The translations under genes were made by a program, and so were the position numbers. Below, piece by piece: positions 5,900 to 5,907 of a stretch of 5,907 bases of DNA (its first letter is position 1; each line of letters opens with the position of its first letter). A model generated the notes under the pieces. That model searched no databases and had not been told where the DNA came from. It saw nothing but the letters and a program-made list of their open reading frames with translations. Source of the stretch: Flavobacteriaceae bacterium (lineage in GTDB: Bacteria; Bacteroidota; Bacteroidia; Flavobacteriales; Flavobacteriaceae); contig JAUWLK010000175.1 in the NCBI GenBank assembly GCA_030613745.1, forward strand, positions 1 through 5,907. Direction: 5' to 3'.

Positions 5900-5907
5900 A
5901 CTTTTTT

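Noticed and set aside
1..5907. Mobile elements, tRNA/rRNA genes, CRISPR arrays
   Set aside because: No transposase-like frames, terminal inverted repeats, tRNA folds or spaced direct repeats were seen.

Overview
The window is a vitamin B12 (cobalamin) uptake locus. The host is most likely a low-GC Bacteroidota, probably a marine or environmental Flavobacteriaceae-type organism. The evidence is the strongly AT-rich sequence and codon use, the lack of Shine-Dalgarno sites ahead of the genes, and a TAnnTTTG-type -7 promoter element. Other signs are the signal peptide ending in FSQ, a lipoprotein with an acidic stretch right after its cysteine, and a BtuG-type beta-propeller lipoprotein, a family known from Bacteroidota.

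Layout. Two divergent transcription units share the intergenic region 2558-2899. Leftward (minus strand) lies an ABC importer: a BtuF-like substrate-binding lipoprotein (1382-2557), a BtuC/FecCD permease (252 to about 1322) and the first 79 codons of a BtuD-like ATPase (239 to 1, cut by the window edge). Rightward (plus strand) a promoter near 2641 leads directly into a complete cobalamin riboswitch (about 2655-2857). This is followed by a BtuB-like TonB-dependent receptor (2900-4720), a seven-bladed beta-propeller surface lipoprotein of the BtuG/YncE type (4728-5780), a possible 28-residue membrane peptide (5783-5869) and an intrinsic terminator (5868-5899).

How it works together. The propeller lipoprotein is expected to capture cobalamin at the cell surface and pass it to the outer-membrane receptor, which imports it using TonB energy. 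The BtuF-like lipoprotein would bind it in the periplasm and deliver it to the BtuCD importer. High intracellular cobalamin should shut down the receptor/propeller side through the riboswitch. No riboswitch is visible ahead of the ABC side.

Points of interest are the permease, which has no ATG/GTG/TTG start at the right place; a degenerate 8-bp tandem repeat just ahead of it; a plausible L5-L13 kissing interaction in the riboswitch expression platform; and the small hydrophobic ORF squeezed between btuG and the terminator. I see no mobile elements, tRNA, rRNA or CRISPR. Every sizeable gene belongs to a recognisable family, so I do not claim a new system.
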